Of a stretch of 64,000 nucleotides of DNA, positions 52,934-61,564 are shown in pieces (the stretch's first letter is position 1; each line of letters opens with the position of its first letter). The DNA is from Mycobacterium numidiamassiliense. GTDB lineage: Bacteria > Actinomycetota > Actinomycetes > Mycobacteriales > Mycobacteriaceae. Location of the stretch: NCBI RefSeq assembly GCF_900157365.1, contig NZ_FUEZ01000003.1, forward strand, positions 1,364,001 to 1,428,000. Reading direction: 5' to 3'. The position numbers and the translations under genes were made by a program. The notes under the pieces were generated by a model. The model searched no databases. It worked only from the letters and a program-made list of their open reading frames with translations, and had not been told where the DNA came from.

Positions 52934-54088
52934 GTGAACGACGAGGAAGAAATGCTGGTCGCCACGGTGCGGGCGTTCATCGACCGCGATGTGAAGCCGA
53001 CGGTACGTGAGGTCGAGCACGCCAACACCTACCCCGAGGCGTGGATCGAGCAGATGAAGCGGATCGGCATCTACGGCCTGGCCGTTCCCGAGGAATACGG
53101 CGGGTCACCGGTGTCGATGCCGTGCTATGTGCGGGTCACTCAGGAACTGGCACGCGGGTGGATGAGCCTGGCCGGTGCGATGGGCGGGCACACTGTGGTG
53201 GCCAAGCTCCTGACACTGTTCGGCACCGACGAGCAGAAGCGGACCTACCTGCCGCCGATGGCCACCGGCGAGGTGCGCGCCACCATGGCGCTGACCGAAC
53301 CGGGCGGCGGCTCCGACCTGCAGAACATGACCACCACCGCGCTGCCCGACAACAAGGGCGGCCTGCTGATCAACGGTGCCAAAACCTGGATCAGCAACGC
53401 GCGCCGCTCCACGCTGATCGCGCTGCTGTGCAAGACCGACCCCCAGGCCACGCCCCGGCACAAGGGCATCTCGATCGTGCTTGTCGAGCACGGTCCGGGC
53501 CTGACGGTGTCGCGGGATCTGCCCAAGCTGGGCTACAAGGGCGTCGAATCCTGCGAGCTGTCCTTCGACAACGTCGCCGTGCCGGCATCGTCGGTGCTGG
53601 GTAATGTTGCCGGAGAAGGCTTTTCGCAGATGATGAAGGGGCTGGAGACGGGCCGGATCCAGGTCGCGGCCCGCGCGCTTGGCGTGGCGACGGCCGCACT
53701 CGAGGATGCGCTGGACTACGCCCAGCAGCGGGAGAGCTTCGGCCAGCCGATCTGGAAGCACCAGTCGGTCGGCAACTACCTGGCCGATATGGCGACCAAA
53801 CTCACCGCCGCCCGTCAGCTCACCCGCTACGCCGCCGAGCGCTACGACAGCGGCGAACGCTGCGACATGGAAGCCGGGATGGCCAAGCTGTTTGCCTCCG
53901 AAGTCGCGATGGAGATCGCGCTGAACGCCGTGCGCATTCACGGCGGCTACGGCTACTCCACCGAGTACGACGTTGAGCGCTACTTCCGCGACGCGCCGCT
54001 GATGATCGTCGGCGAAGGCACCAACGAGATCCAGCGCAATGTGATCGCCACCCAGCTGGTGGCCCGGGGCGGGCTGGAAGACGCCTGA
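52934..54088 (+). CDS. fadE3: Acyl-CoA dehydrogenase FadE3
   Basis: A 384-residue acyl-CoA dehydrogenase homologous to Rv0215c. FAD-loop motif MALTEPGGGSDLQNM, GAKTWISNA, and C-terminal HGGYGYSTEYDVERYFRD with catalytic glutamate region VGEGTNEIQRN are all present. The start is GTG with AGGAGGAAG upstream; the frame stays open far upstream only because it opposes the hydratase gene. The 111-base divergent gap is shared with the hydratase/CoA-transferase operon, suggesting joint control. Confidence 0.93.
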   Translation: MNDEEEMLVATVRAFIDRDVKPTVREVEHANTYPEAWIEQMKRIGIYGLAVPEEYGGSPVSMPCYVRVTQELARGWMSLAGAMGGHTVVAKLLTLFGTDEQKRTYLPPMATGEVRATMALTEPGGGSDLQNMTTTALPDNKGGLLINGAKTWISNARRSTLIALLCKTDPQATPRHKGISIVLVEHGPGLTVSRDLPKLGYKGVESCELSFDNVAVPASSVLGNVAGEGFSQMMKGLETGRIQVAARALGVATAALEDALDYAQQRESFGQPIWKHQSVGNYLADMATKLTAARQLTRYAAERYDSGERCDMEAGMAKLFASEVAMEIALNAVRIHGGYGYSTEYDVERYFRDAPLMIVGEGTNEIQRNVIATQLVARGGLEDA

Positions 54089-54116
54089 ATTCCCGGCCTG
54101 ACCAGGGTGCGTGCGC

Positions 54117-54122
54117 TATATT
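54117..54122 (+). promoter_or_regulatory. -10 element for the dispanin-like gene
   Basis: TATATT is a strong -10 match in otherwise GC-rich sequence, implying a start near 54129 and a 71-base leader ending with AAGGAAGG before the ATG. No clear -35. Confidence 0.5.
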
Positions 54123-54199
54123 CTGCTTGACTTCGGCACAGCAAAGCTGCGCGGGAGCGATCTGTTCGGGCCGGAGAAACCTTAAGGAAGGCAACCGCC

Positions 54200-54643
54200 A
54201 TGAGTTATCCCCCTGGGCCTCCCGAAGGTTCCCCCGAATGGCAGGGCCAGCAGCCGCCGCAATGGCAGGGCCAGCCGCCGCCGGGTTGGCAAAGCCCGCC
54301 GCAGCCGGGTTGGCAGGGCCAGCAGCCCGGCTACCCGCCGCCCGTGCGCGAGCCGGATAACTACCTGGTGTGGGGCATTCTGGTCACGGTCATGTGCTGC
54401 CTGCCGTTCGGGATTGTCTCGATCATCAATTCCAACAAGGTCTCCACGCTGTGGGCGCAGGGGCAATACGCCGAGGCGCAGGCCGCGGCCGACAGCGCCA
54501 AGAAATGGGCGATCATCGGCGCGATCGTCGGCCCGATCATCTACGTGGCGGTCATGGTGGTCTACTTCGTATTCATCGCGGCGGTCGTCGTGAACGACAT
54601 CCATAACTTCCCCAGCACCACCACGACGGTTCCCGGTTTCTGA
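54200..54643 (+). CDS. CD225/dispanin-family membrane protein
   Basis: A 147-residue protein. An N-terminal proline, glutamine, glycine and tryptophan-rich cytoplasmic tail (about 1-50) carries four tryptophan-centred imperfect repeats. A CD225-type membrane region follows: DNYLVWGILVTVMCCLPFG, the amphipathic IINSNKVSTLWAQGQYAEA loop, then a second helix (about 103-132). The animal interferon-induced IFITM proteins share this family. The bacterial role is unknown to me. AAGGAAGG precedes the ATG; it has its own promoter downstream of fadE3. Confidence 0.85.
   Translation: MSYPPGPPEGSPEWQGQQPPQWQGQPPPGWQSPPQPGWQGQQPGYPPPVREPDNYLVWGILVTVMCCLPFGIVSIINSNKVSTLWAQGQYAEAQAAADSAKKWAIIGAIVGPIIYVAVMVVYFVFIAAVVVNDIHNFPSTTTTVPGF
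54235..54335 (+). repeat. Imperfect tandem repeat encoding tryptophan/proline/glutamine units
   Basis: Four degenerate units of about 24-27 bases share TGGCAGGGCCAG or close variants and encode WQGQxPP-like peptides in the tail of the dispanin-like protein. Confidence 0.6.
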
Positions 54644-54649
54644 AAACCG

Positions 54650-55615
54650 CTACGCCCCAGCATAAATCGCGTCGATCAGCCCCCAGGCCAGCGCGGTAGC
54701 GGCATCGACGGTGCGGCCGGACAACACCAGGTAGGCGCTGCGCCAGCGGCCGATCCGGCGGGTTACGCTGACGGTGCCGCCGGCGCCGGGAATCAGCCCC
54801 AGACTCAGTTCGGGCAGTCCGAAGACCGAATCGTCTTGTGCTTCAATCCATCCGCAGAACGCGGCCATCTCCAGTCCGCTGCCCATCACCCGGCCGTGAA
54901 CCTCGGCGCGGCACGACCGCCCCAGTCTGGCGGTGACGGCATCGAGTGCCAGGGCAGGGCTGTGCCGGGTGCGGGCCAGATGCGCGCTCGCCGGATCGGC
55001 GAAGGTGCCGAATTCGGCAAGGTCGCCGCCACTGCAAAACGACGGGCCGTTGCCACTGAGCACGATCCCGGTCACCGACGGGTCCAGCTGCGCGACGGCC
55101 AGCGCCTCCAGTAGCGCGGCACGCGCGTCGGTGGAAAACGCGTTGTGGCGCTGCGGCCGGTTGAACCTGATCCGCAGGATGTCGCCGTCGCGCTGCGAGC
55201 GCACCGGGTCGGCGAACTCGGGCATCCGGACCGGACCGCGTTCGTCGAGCCAGCGCGCGAACTCCGGCCCGGCCTGCAACGTCGAATACGCCAGCGACTC
55301 GGTCAGCACGCCGGCCAGCGCGGGGCCGTCGGGACGCACCGTCCGCAGCACGTCGTCGCACACAGCACTGGCGTGCGGCCAGCGTTCGCAGCGCTGCTTC
55401 AGCTCGGCAACCGCGTCCGGCACCGACTCGACGGTGACGACCCGGCGGTCGGTGGATGGCTCGCCGCTCAGGGTGAAAGTCGCTGCGTCCAGCCGAGATT
55501 GGGCCCGGGCGATGTCGGCGGCCGAGCCGACGGCGACGACGACGCCGGGCGGTGTCGCTAGATCGGCATCAGGGCCGGGATCCAGCGCGCCCGACAAGTC
55601 GACCACCCGGAGCAT
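54650..55615 (-). CDS. Crotonase-family protein with long N-terminal extension
   Basis: A 321-residue protein whose last ~190 residues are a crotonase domain: FNRPQRHNAFSTDAR, GNGPSFCSGGDLAEF and VHGRVMGSGLEMAAF form the CoA and oxyanion sites, and LGLIPGAGGT follows. The first ~130 residues (MLRVVDLSGALDPGPDADL onward) do not match the usual crotonase start and resemble a degenerate copy of the same fold. The reaction is probably hydration or isomerisation of an enoyl-CoA. It begins four bases after the fadD4 stop, so it is in the same operon. Confidence 0.82.
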   Translation of the reverse strand: MLRVVDLSGALDPGPDADLATPPGVVVAVGSAADIARAQSRLDAATFTLSGEPSTDRRVVTVESVPDAVAELKQRCERWPHASAVCDDVLRTVRPDGPALAGVLTESLAYSTLQAGPEFARWLDERGPVRMPEFADPVRSQRDGDILRIRFNRPQRHNAFSTDARAALLEALAVAQLDPSVTGIVLSGNGPSFCSGGDLAEFGTFADPASAHLARTRHSPALALDAVTARLGRSCRAEVHGRVMGSGLEMAAFCGWIEAQDDSVFGLPELSLGLIPGAGGTVSVTRRIGRWRSAYLVLSGRTVDAATALAWGLIDAIYAGA

Positions 55616-55619
55616 CGCC

Positions 55620-57137
55620 TCACACCGAATACTTCTCGATCAGCCCGTTCTTGTAGAGCTTTCCGGTGTCGGTGCGCGGCAATTGAGCTTCGAACGCGAT
55701 CGATCGCGGGCATTTGAAGTGCGACAAGTGGTCTCGCAGCCACGCCATCAACTCGTCACCGAACTCATCGGTGGCATCAACTGGGTCGACGGTTTGCACC
55801 ACGGCCATGACACGCTGACCCATCTCGTCGTCGGGCACCCCGAACACCGCGGCGTCGAGCACCTTCGGATGGGTGACCAGAAAGTTCTCGGCTTCCTGCG
55901 GGTAGATGTTCACCCCGCCGGAGATGATCATGTGGTGGCGCCGGTCGGTCAGGTACAGGTAGCCGTCCTCGTCGAGGTAGCCGATGTCGCCGACGGTGGC
56001 CCAACCGTGCTTGTCGCGGGATGAGGCGGTTTTCGTTGGGTCGTTGAGGTATTCGAACGCAGAGCCACCCTCGAAGTAGATCTCGCCGGCCTGGCCGGGT
56101 GGCAGCTCGTTGCCGTCCTCGTCGAGAATGTGTACGGCACCCCCCATGGGTTTGCCGACCGACCCCGGATGCGCCAGCCAGTCCTCGGCACTGATCAGCG
56201 TCGAGCCGTGCGCTTCCGAGGATGCGTAGTACTCGTCGATGATCGGTCCCCACCAATCGATCATCTGCTTCTTGATCTGCACCGGGCACGGCGCGGCCGC
56301 GTGCATGACCCGCTTGAGGCTGGACAGGTCGTACGAATCACGAACGCTCTGAGGAAGTTTCAGCATCCGGACGAACATGGCCGGGACGAACTGGCCATGG
56401 GTCACCCGGTGGCGCTGGATCGCGTCGAGGGTGCCCTCGGCGTCGAATTTCTCCATGACCACCGTGGTGATGCCGCCGGCCTGGATCGTCATCGACCAGA
56501 CCGATGGCGCGGTGTGGTACAGCGGAGCCGGACTCAGATACACCGCTTCGGGATCCAGCCAGAACCCGACGAGCGCCGACATCATGCCCGGCGCCTCCTC
56601 GGGCGGGAGGTGCGGCAGTTCGCGTTTGATTCCCTTGGGCCGGCCGGTGGTGCCCGACGAGTACTGCAGCAGGTCGCCTTCGATCTCGTCGTCGATCGGG
56701 GTATCCGGTTGGCCGGCAACACATTCCGGGTAGCGCTCCCAGCCGGGAAGGTCGGCGTCGGCGATCAGCAACAGGTCCGGCAGCCCGCCGGGCAGATGCT
56801 CCTCCAAGCCCGCGAGGGTTTCCTGCAAGGCCGCCGACCCGATGATCGCCTTGGCGTTGCTGTTGTCGATGATGTAGGCGGCCTCGGCCGGCGTCAGGTG
56901 GGTATTGATCGGGACGTAGTACAAGCCGCTGCGCCGAGCCGCCCACATGACGGCGTGGATGTGCTCGTTGTTCTCCATCAGGATCGCAACGGCGTCGCCC
57001 TCGCGCAGACCGGCTTTACGGAACCGGTGCGCCAGCCGGTTGGCGCGAGCCTCGAGGTCGTCGAAGGTGACGACCGTCCCGGACGGATAGAGAATGACAG
57101 CAGGTTTGTCGGCGCCGATGTGGGGACGGATCTGCAT
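55620..57137 (-). CDS. fadD4: Fatty-acid-CoA ligase FadD4
   Basis: A 505-residue adenylate-forming acyl-CoA synthetase homologous to Rv0214. The phosphate loop is YSSGTTGRPKGIKRE; EYYASSEAHGS corresponds to A5, TVGDIGYLDEDGY to A7, and the C-terminal catalytic lysine is in TDTGKLYKNGL. It starts MQIRPHIGADKPAV at 57137, six bases after the -10 TACAGT, implying a leaderless transcript. In H37Rv Rv0213c and nadR (Rv0212c) lie between fadD4 and pckA; here they are replaced by other genes. Confidence 0.9.
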   Translation of the reverse strand: MQIRPHIGADKPAVILYPSGTVVTFDDLEARANRLAHRFRKAGLREGDAVAILMENNEHIHAVMWAARRSGLYYVPINTHLTPAEAAYIIDNSNAKAIIGSAALQETLAGLEEHLPGGLPDLLLIADADLPGWERYPECVAGQPDTPIDDEIEGDLLQYSSGTTGRPKGIKRELPHLPPEEAPGMMSALVGFWLDPEAVYLSPAPLYHTAPSVWSMTIQAGGITTVVMEKFDAEGTLDAIQRHRVTHGQFVPAMFVRMLKLPQSVRDSYDLSSLKRVMHAAAPCPVQIKKQMIDWWGPIIDEYYASSEAHGSTLISAEDWLAHPGSVGKPMGGAVHILDEDGNELPPGQAGEIYFEGGSAFEYLNDPTKTASSRDKHGWATVGDIGYLDEDGYLYLTDRRHHMIISGGVNIYPQEAENFLVTHPKVLDAAVFGVPDDEMGQRVMAVVQTVDPVDATDEFGDELMAWLRDHLSHFKCPRSIAFEAQLPRTDTGKLYKNGLIEKYSV

Positions 57138-57143
57138 GCGCCG

Positions 57144-57149
57144 ACTGTA
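57144..57149 (-). promoter_or_regulatory. -10 element for leaderless fadD4 transcript
   Basis: On the minus strand TACAGT ends six bases before the ATG at 57137; no Shine-Dalgarno is present. Confidence 0.55.
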
Positions 57150-57161
57150 CAACCGGCGAAC

Positions 57162-57207
57162 TTGACGGGTGTTAACCGGGCCGCGCAACGGCGGCCCGGT
57201 CCGTCAA
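57162..57207 (-). terminator. Strong hairpin between the lipoprotein gene and fadD4
   Basis: ACCGGGCCGC (57175-57184) pairs perfectly with GCGGCCCGGT (57191-57200) around six bases. TTGACGG and CCGTCAA extend the stem across a six-base bulge. It begins four bases after the lipoprotein stop and should terminate that transcript ahead of the fadD4 promoter. Confidence 0.65.
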
Positions 57208-57210
57208 CGG

Positions 57211-57501
57211 TCAGCCGTGCGGCGCCTCGGAGATCTTGCTATTAGGGGTGCCCAGAGTCTGGCACCAGGTCTGCGCCGAAAGGCGGGTCGCCGAAATCTG
57301 CAAATTCGTCGGGTCTTGGCCGCTCTTGTCCTTGAGCATTTTGCTGATCTCGTCGTTCTGCTTTTTCTCGTCCTGGGTGCCGAAGTCTTTGCATTGCGTG
57401 TCACCCCCGGTGTTGATCACCTGCGAAGCGGAGCATCCGCTGAGCAGAATTCCGGCGGCGGCAATCGCGGTCGTGATTGCTGCAGGGGTGCGTGACTTCA
57501 T
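57211..57501 (-). CDS. Small lipoprotein with a cysteine pair
   Basis: A 96-residue exported protein. The signal peptide ends in the lipobox LLSGC (lipidated C23). The mature part is a short, charged, helical domain with two cysteines, C37 (TQCKDFGTQDEKKQND) and C80 (AQTWCQTLG), likely disulfide bonded. The cysteine spacing and composition recall HdeA-like acid-stress chaperones, but this is only a resemblance. AAGG precedes the ATG. Followed by a strong terminator. Confidence 0.82.
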   Translation of the reverse strand: MKSRTPAAITTAIAAAGILLSGCSASQVINTGGDTQCKDFGTQDEKKQNDEISKMLKDKSGQDPTNLQISATRLSAQTWCQTLGTPNSKISEAPHG

Positions 57502-57529
57502 CGTCGGCCTTCCAGGTTCGGTCTGTTAG

Positions 57530-57901
57530 CTATCTATACACCGAAGCAGGGCGCCCCAAACGCTCAGCGGCGGTGCGAATCCGGATGGGGCCGTTCCAGG
57601 AACCGGCGGGATCGAGCACTTTCCCGCCCTGGGTGATCTCCACGTCGCCGGATTTCGCCAACTCCCGCGCCAGTTCGCGGACGTCGGGCATCAAGTCACG
57701 CCAATTCTCGCCACCGATGGCCCGGGCGGTGTCCGAAGGGCACGTGCTGCTGCCCGGACCCCGATGCTCGGCCAGCGCGCGGATCGACGCTTTCAGGCGT
57801 TGCCTCAGCGGCCCGTCTCCCAGCGCGATCTCGGCATCCTCGGCACCTGGGCCACCGGCAGCCAAGGCACGAACCAACTCACTGACCAAGCGCTGACTCA
57901 C
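57530..57901 (-). CDS. DUF3253 protein
   Basis: A 123-residue protein with the DUF3253 pattern: LKASIRALAEHRGP, TCPSDTARAIG, WRDLMPDVRELARELAKSGDVEITQ and a final GPIRIR. The layout is winged-helix-like, suggesting nucleic-acid binding, but function is unknown. GTG 57901 is chosen because longer starts would overlap the divergent MTHFR-like gene; an earlier start cannot be fully excluded. It shares a 92-base divergent gap with that gene. Confidence 0.72.
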   Translation of the reverse strand: MSQRLVSELVRALAAGGPGAEDAEIALGDGPLRQRLKASIRALAEHRGPGSSTCPSDTARAIGGENWRDLMPDVRELARELAKSGDVEITQGGKVLDPAGSWNGPIRIRTAAERLGRPASVYR

Positions 57902-57993
57902 CCGATCAGTCTTATCGGAGCTTGTACTCGCGGTCGGCGGGGTACGCCTGCCAGTACTGATGCGCGGGGTCCAAGGTTTCTCAGAGAGGCACG

Positions 57994-58971
57994 ATGTCGA
58001 CGGAGTCCGGTTGTCCGAAACGGATGCAGTTCGGACCGTGCGGCGGCGTGCGCCCCGGCGGCCAATGCGAAATGCGCCCCGGCGCGTGCGCATTCGGCGA
58101 CGTGGTGCCGTGGTCCGGCGTTCAACTTCCACCGCGACCGGCTCACGCGCCCTTGGTGCTCGCCGACTTCAGCTGCACGCCGTTCGACCGCGACGACGTT
58201 GCCGCGACGGCTGCCGTCCTGGCACCGGGATGTGACGCCGTCCTGGTCGGCGAGCACCAGAACAAGCCCGACTTTCCGCCAACGCTCATGGGGTCGTTAC
58301 TGCTCGACGCGGGCGTGGCTCCCTGGATCACGTTGTCGTGCCGGGATCGCAACCGCGTGGTTCTCGAGCAGGAACTGCGGGGCCTGCGCAGCATCGGCGT
58401 CGACACGGTGCTGTGCGTGACAGGCGACGGACGCGGCTACGACGTGCGCCCGGACGTTACGCAAACCTTCGATCTCGACGGGCCCCGGCTGGTTTCCCTG
58501 GCGGCGTCCGTCGGAATGATCCCCGCGGTCCCCGAGACGCCCACCGCACCGCCCACGCGCGCCCGGCCGGCGCGGTTGGTGGAGAAGCAGCGCGCCGGAG
58601 CGAGTTTGGCGGTCTTGAACCACGTGCCCACTCCCGACATGATCGCCGCGTTCATGAAATCGGCGAGAGCGTCAGGTCTGTCGATACCCGTGATCGCCGC
58701 CGTCGCCGTGTTCACCGACAACGTGTCGGCGGCCGTGCTGCAGGGCTTACCCGGTCTCGAGCTGGACCAGGCCGCGGTCGAGCAGGTGTTGAGTGCAGCG
58801 GACCCCGTGGCGGCCGGAATCGCGGCGGCCGTCAGCGAGGCACGTGCGCTGCTGTCGATCGACGGTGTCGAGGGCGTGAACGTCTCGGGGCTCGCATCGG
58901 CTTCCGGTGCCCATATCGGCGCGGAGATCAAGGCAGAGGTCGGGCGCCGTATCCGGGCGGAGATGTCATGA
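57994..58971 (+). CDS. Methylenetetrahydrofolate reductase-like protein with N-terminal Cys4 motif
   Basis: A 325-residue protein. The first ~35 residues carry four cysteines (C7, C16, C25, C32; CPKRMQFGPCGG) like the zinc/iron-binding MTHFR_C module of acetogen-type MetV, here at the N terminus. The rest resembles the MetF TIM barrel: LSCRDRNRVVLEQELRGLRSIGVDTVLCVTGD and the late GVEGVNVSG. It may handle folate-bound or other one-carbon groups. AGAGGC precedes the ATG. ATGA overlap couples it to a methyltransferase. No H37Rv equivalent at this site that I recall. Confidence 0.78.
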   Translation: MSTESGCPKRMQFGPCGGVRPGGQCEMRPGACAFGDVVPWSGVQLPPRPAHAPLVLADFSCTPFDRDDVAATAAVLAPGCDAVLVGEHQNKPDFPPTLMGSLLLDAGVAPWITLSCRDRNRVVLEQELRGLRSIGVDTVLCVTGDGRGYDVRPDVTQTFDLDGPRLVSLAASVGMIPAVPETPTAPPTRARPARLVEKQRAGASLAVLNHVPTPDMIAAFMKSARASGLSIPVIAAVAVFTDNVSAAVLQGLPGLELDQAAVEQVLSAADPVAAGIAAAVSEARALLSIDGVEGVNVSGLASASGAHIGAEIKAEVGRRIRAEMS

Positions 58972-59723
58972 CCGAAGCGATGGAGGCCGAGTTCGGCACG
59001 GTCGCGGAATGGACAGCGCAGGTAGCGGTCGAGCTCGGCCCGGAGTACGCCGTGCCCGCGGGATGTCGGGGAAGCGGCAGTCCGCCAGCGTTGGACTGGC
59101 TCATCGAGCAGATGAAGCTAAAGCCCGGCTCCCGGTTGTTGGATTGCGGGGCCGGCGTCGGGGGATCTGCGGCTTATGCGGCGAGTTCGCGCTCAGTGCT
59201 ACCGGTGCTTGTCGAGCCAGAGATAGGAGCGTGCCGGGCGGCGACGACCTTGTTCGACTATCCGGTCGTGTGTGCCTCGGGGTCGGCGTTGCCGATGCCG
59301 GACGCGAGTTTCGACGCGGCTTGGTCACTGGGGGTGTTGTGCACTACGCCGGATCAACTCGCGCTACTCGACGAACTGCGACGTATCGTGCGACCCGGTG
59401 GGCCAATCGGGTTGCTCGTCTTCATCGCTCACGGCGACATTCCGGGCAATCAGCTTGAGGGCAACCACTTCCCGACGGACAGCGCCCTTCTCGATCTGCT
59501 CGAAACGTCATCGCTGCACGTCGAGCAGAGGAGAACTACGGCGGACCTTCCCGCCATCCCCGACACCTGGAACGAGCGCGCCGACACCGTGACCAGGGCG
59601 CTCTCCGAGCAGTACGGACATACGCAGGCGTGGCGGCTGGCCGAACGCCAGTCTTCGCGGATCGGTCGGCTACTCGACGACGGGACGCTTACCGGCGAGC
59701 TGCTGGTGCTGCGTCACGCCTGA
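58968..59723 (+). CDS. SAM-dependent methyltransferase coupled to MTHFR-like protein
   Basis: A 251-residue class I methyltransferase. Motif I is LLDCGAGVGGSAAYAA, strand 2 ends LVEPE, and LPMPDASFDAAWSLGVL is the post-motif region; LRRIVRPGGPIGLLVF completes the fold. Its ATG overlaps the stop of the MTHFR-like gene. Substrate unknown; the partnership suggests a dedicated one-carbon or methylation route. It converges on pckA with 11 bases between stops. Confidence 0.85.
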   Translation: MTEAMEAEFGTVAEWTAQVAVELGPEYAVPAGCRGSGSPPALDWLIEQMKLKPGSRLLDCGAGVGGSAAYAASSRSVLPVLVEPEIGACRAATTLFDYPVVCASGSALPMPDASFDAAWSLGVLCTTPDQLALLDELRRIVRPGGPIGLLVFIAHGDIPGNQLEGNHFPTDSALLDLLETSSLHVEQRRTTADLPAIPDTWNERADTVTRALSEQYGHTQAWRLAERQSSRIGRLLDDGTLTGELLVLRHA

Positions 59724-59734
59724 ACGACGGCGTT

Positions 59735-61564
59735 TCAGTTGGACTCGGACAGCCGCTGCTTGAGGGCCTCGAACTCGTCGCGGACGCCGGTCGGCAGCTT
59801 CTCCCCGACGAATTCGAACCACTCTTCGATCAGCGGCAGTTCCGCGCGCCACTCTGCCTCGTTGACAGCCAGCGCCTTGGCAACGTCGTCGCCGTCGATG
59901 TCCAGGCCGTCCAGGTCCAAGTCACCGGCGCCGGGCACGACGCCGATCGCGGTGTCTTGGCCGCCGGCCTGGTGCTCGATGCGGTCGACGATCCACTTCA
60001 GCACCCGGCTGTTCTCGCCGAAGCCCGGCCACAGGAAGCCGCCGTCGGCGTCGCGACGGAACCAGTTGACGAAGAAGATCTTGGGCAGCTTGGACTCGTC
60101 GGAGTTCTTACCGAGGTCGATCCAGTGCTGGAAGTAGTCGCCGACGTTGTAACCCAGGAACGGCAGCATGGCCATCGGGTCACGGCGCACGGTGCCGACC
60201 TTGCCCTCGGCCGCGGCGGTCTGCTCGCTGCCCATGGTGGCACCCATGAACACGCCGTGCTGCCAGTCGCGGGCCTCGGTCACCAGCGGCACCGTGGTCT
60301 TGCGGCGGGCGCCGAACAGGATGCCCGAGATCGGCACGCCCTGCGGGTCGTCCCACTCCGGCGCCAGGATCGGGCACTGCGACATCGGGGTGCAGTACCG
60401 CGAATTCGGGTGCGCGGCTTTGGTTTCCGTCTCGCGGATGTACCAGTCCTGGCCCTTCCAGTCGATCAGGTGATCCGGCTCGCCCTCCAGGCCTTCCCAC
60501 CACACCTCGTCGTCGTCGGTGAGCGCGACGTTGGTGAAGACGGTGTTGCCCGCTGCGATGGTGCGCATCGCGTTGGGGTTGGACTTCCAGTTGGTGCCCG
60601 GCGCCACCCCGAAGAAACCGAACTCGGGGTTGACCGCATAGAGCCGGCCGTCCTTGCCGAAGCGCATCCAGGCGATGTCGTCGCCCAGGGTCTCGGCGCG
60701 CCAGCCCGGGACGGTGGGCTGCAGCATCGCGAGGTTGGTCTTGCCGCACGCCGACGGGAAGGCCGCGGCGAAGTAGTAGGCCTTGTTCTCCGGCGAGATC
60801 AGCTTGAGGATCAGCATGTGCTCGGCCAGCCAGCCCTCGTCGTGGGCCATGGCCGACGCGATGCGCAGCGAGTAGCACTTCTTGCCGAGCAGGGCGTTGC
60901 CGCCGTAGCCGGAGCCGTAGCTCCAGATCTCCCGGGTCTCCGGGAAGTGGGTGATGTACTTGGTGTCGTTGCAGGGCCACGGCACGTCTTTCTGGCCCGG
61001 CTCCAGCGGCGCCCCGATCGAGTGCAGCGCCTTGACGAAGAAGCCGTCGTCGCCGATCTTGTCCAGCGCCGCCTTGCCCATCCGGGTCATCACCTTCATC
61101 GAGACGACGACGTACTCGGAGTCGGTGATCTCCACGCCCAGCTTGGGGTCGTCGGCGCCGAGCGGGCCCATGCAGAACGGCACCACCCACATGGTGCGAC
61201 CGCGCATGCAGCCGCGATACAGGTCGGTCATGATGCCCCGCATCTCGGCGGGTTCCATCCAGTTGTTGGTCGGTCCGGCGTCGACCTCGCGCTCCGAACA
61301 GATGAAGGTCCGCGACTCCACCCGAGCCACGTCGGACGGGTCGGACAGCGCCAGGTACGAGTTGGGGTGCTTTTCCTCGTTCAGCTTCTTGAACGTGCCG
61401 GCCGCGACCAGTTGCTCGGCCAGCCGGTTGAACTCCTCCTCGGAGCCGTCAGCAAATACCACCCGGTCGGGCTGGGTCAGCTCGGCAACCTCCTCCACCC
61501 ATGCCAGCAGCCCCCGGTGCTTGGTGGGTGCTGTGTCCAGACCGGGAATGGTCGCTGAGGTCAT
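59735..61564 (-). CDS. pckA: Phosphoenolpyruvate carboxykinase (GTP)
   Basis: A 609-residue GTP-dependent PEP carboxykinase (Rv0211), catalysing oxaloacetate plus GTP to PEP, the entry to gluconeogenesis. The P-loop with the reactive cysteine is [13 protein letters not shown]. Substrate and metal motifs include [18 protein letters not shown] and the guanine-binding FWR-type region near [24 protein letters not shown] precedes the ATG. It lets the cell grow on fatty acids and, with the sdh genes, supports lipid-based carbon use. Confidence 0.97.
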   Translation of the reverse strand: MTSATIPGLDTAPTKHRGLLAWVEEVAELTQPDRVVFADGSEEEFNRLAEQLVAAGTFKKLNEEKHPNSYLALSDPSDVARVESRTFICSEREVDAGPTNNWMEPAEMRGIMTDLYRGCMRGRTMWVVPFCMGPLGADDPKLGVEITDSEYVVVSMKVMTRMGKAALDKIGDDGFFVKALHSIGAPLEPGQKDVPWPCNDTKYITHFPETREIWSYGSGYGGNALLGKKCYSLRIASAMAHDEGWLAEHMLILKLISPENKAYYFAAAFPSACGKTNLAMLQPTVPGWRAETLGDDIAWMRFGKDGRLYAVNPEFGFFGVAPGTNWKSNPNAMRTIAAGNTVFTNVALTDDDEVWWEGLEGEPDHLIDWKGQDWYIRETETKAAHPNSRYCTPMSQCPILAPEWDDPQGVPISGILFGARRKTTVPLVTEARDWQHGVFMGATMGSEQTAAAEGKVGTVRRDPMAMLPFLGYNVGDYFQHWIDLGKNSDESKLPKIFFVNWFRRDADGGFLWPGFGENSRVLKWIVDRIEHQAGGQDTAIGVVPGAGDLDLDGLDIDGDDVAKALAVNEAEWRAELPLIEEWFEFVGEKLPTGVRDEFEALKQRLSESN

